Shown: piece after piece, positions 12,903-13,772 of the stretch
How positions within the stretch are numbered: the stretch's first letter is position 1
Layout: each line of letters starts with the position of its first letter
Assembly: GCA_964646605.1 (NCBI GenBank)
Contig: CAZYEX010000125.1
Span: 1 to 13,772 of the forward strand
DNA length: 13,772 nt
Direction of reading: 5' to 3'
From: SBAX01 sp964646605
GTDB lineage: Bacteria; Planctomycetota; Phycisphaerae; UBA1845
The notes under the pieces: model-generated
What the model was told of the DNA's origin: nothing
Seen by the model: only the letters and a program-made list of their open reading frames with translations
Database searches by the model: none
Program-made: the position numbers and the translations under genes

Positions 12903-13772
12903 ATGGCCCGTGATCGCGTCATCACCGCCCAGCAGCGACCCGGCGAGGAGCCGGTCGATACCGCCCTGCGCCCCAAACGCCTCTCGGAAATGGTCGGGCA
13001 GCGGGCGGTGATCGAAAAACTCGAGATCGCCCTGGCCGCTTCGCAAGGACGCGGCGAACCGCTCGAGCACATCCTTCTCGACGGTCCGCCGGGGCTGGGC
13101 AAAACGACCCTGGCCAACGTCATCGCCAAGGAAATGAGCGGCAAACCGCCGCGGATCGCCTCCGGTCCGGCGCTCGCCAAACAGGCGGACCTCATGGCCC
13201 TGCTCACCAACCTCGAAACCGCCGACGTGCTTTTCATCGACGAAATCCACCGTCTCCCGACCATCGTCGAGGAGTTCCTCTATCCCGCCATGGAGGACTT
13301 CCGCGTCGATTTCACCATTGAGGGCGGGCTGAGCGGGCGGGTGGTCAATTTTGCCCTGCGGCGGTTCACCTTGATCGGGGCGACGACGCGAGCCGGGCTG
13401 CTCAGCGGGGCTTTGCGGGATCGCTTCGGTCATCGGTACCACCTGGACTTCTACACGACGGACGAGCTAACGACGATCCTGCATCGTTCCACCGCGAAGC
13501 TCGAGTTGACCGCCAAGCCCGGTACGTTGGAGGTGATCTCCGCCCGCAGCCGGGGGACGCCGCGTGTGGCCAATCGTTTGCTGAAGCGCGTCCGCGACTA
13601 CGCCCAGGTCCGCGGCGACGGCGTGCTCACCAAGAAGGTCGTCGATGAGGCCTTGGATATTCAACAGGTGGACTCGCTCGGATTGGACGAACTCGACCGG
13701 GCGTTCCTGGCCGCGCTGATCAAGGTCTACAACGGCGGCCCCGCGGGCATCGAAGCCCTTGCGGCCACGATG
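12903..13772 (+). CDS. ruvB: Holliday junction branch migration ATPase RuvB, cut by the right edge
   Basis: RuvB is the hexameric AAA+ motor that drives Holliday-junction branch migration with RuvA. The first 290 residues are present and read open to the window end. Visible are RPKRLSEMVGQ, Walker A GPPGLGKT (61-68), Walker B LFIDEIHRL (Asp113-Glu114), sensor 1 IGATTRAGLL (158-167), and the arginine-finger segment LRDRFG (171-176). SRGTPRVANRLLKRVRDYA (sensor 2) follows, and the start of the winged-helix domain, LGLDELDRAFL. About 50-60 residues are missing at the C-terminus. ATG 12903 fits the usual start length. The ribosome site is weak, because the heptamer array ends only 11 bases upstream. 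Confidence 0.96.
   Translation, partial: MARDRVITAQQRPGEEPVDTALRPKRLSEMVGQRAVIEKLEIALAASQGRGEPLEHILLDGPPGLGKTTLANVIAKEMSGKPPRIASGPALAKQADLMALLTNLETADVLFIDEIHRLPTIVEEFLYPAMEDFRVDFTIEGGLSGRVVNFALRRFTLIGATTRAGLLSGALRDRFGHRYHLDFYTTDELTTILHRSTAKLELTAKPGTLEVISARSRGTPRVANRLLKRVRDYAQVRGDGVLTKKVVDEALDIQQVDSLGLDELDRAFLAALIKVYNGGPAGIEALAATM

Overview
The window is GC-rich (about 65% by eye) and densely coding. It reads as chromosomal DNA from a Planctomycetota-like bacterium (possibly Phycisphaerae). The clues are a fused alpha/beta E1 dehydrogenase, a tyrosinase followed by a Cys-rich 'DLCPNDP...CGCG' calcium-binding-type segment with an IPTL/PEP-CTERM-like tail, a secreted protein built on HxHGPGCGH repeats, and many short palindromic intergenic repeats. 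The taxonomic call is inference from these features, not from a marker tree.

Left part (1-4752). A leftward gene for a fused thiamine-diphosphate E1 alpha/beta dehydrogenase runs off the left edge and is divergent from a rightward NAD-type aldehyde dehydrogenase. Three small genes follow the aldehyde dehydrogenase closely: a single-domain retropepsin-like aspartic protease, a 71-residue unknown protein, and a MNT-like nucleotidyltransferase that overlaps it. The last two look like a conserved pair of the toxin-antitoxin type, but that role is untested.

Middle (4897-8011). A His/Cys-repeat secreted protein lies 257 bases upstream of an exported type-3 copper tyrosinase. The tyrosinase frame stops at a TGA. 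It then continues open in the same frame for 116 codons, which encode a TSP3-like calcium-binding stretch and a C-terminal sorting/membrane tail. Either the stop is a recent lesion or it is read through. Next comes a decayed N-terminal copy of glycine oxidase.

Right part (8012-13772). A B12-binding radical SAM enzyme sits between the decayed copy and the intact glycine oxidase gene (thiO). A small secreted protein with its own TATAAT box follows. The window closes with the Holliday-junction genes in the order ruvC-ruvA-ruvB, with ruvB cut by the right edge. Two inverted arrays of a GAATNNN heptamer sit in the ruvC-ruvA and ruvA-ruvB junctions, and the first supplies the last codons of ruvC.

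No tRNA, rRNA, CRISPR array, transposase or convincing intrinsic terminator was seen. The most unusual points are the tyrosinase TGA followed by a hairpin, the possible copper-handling pair, the truncated thiO duplication, the heptamer arrays around ruvA, and a palindrome exactly where the E1 beta homology ends.
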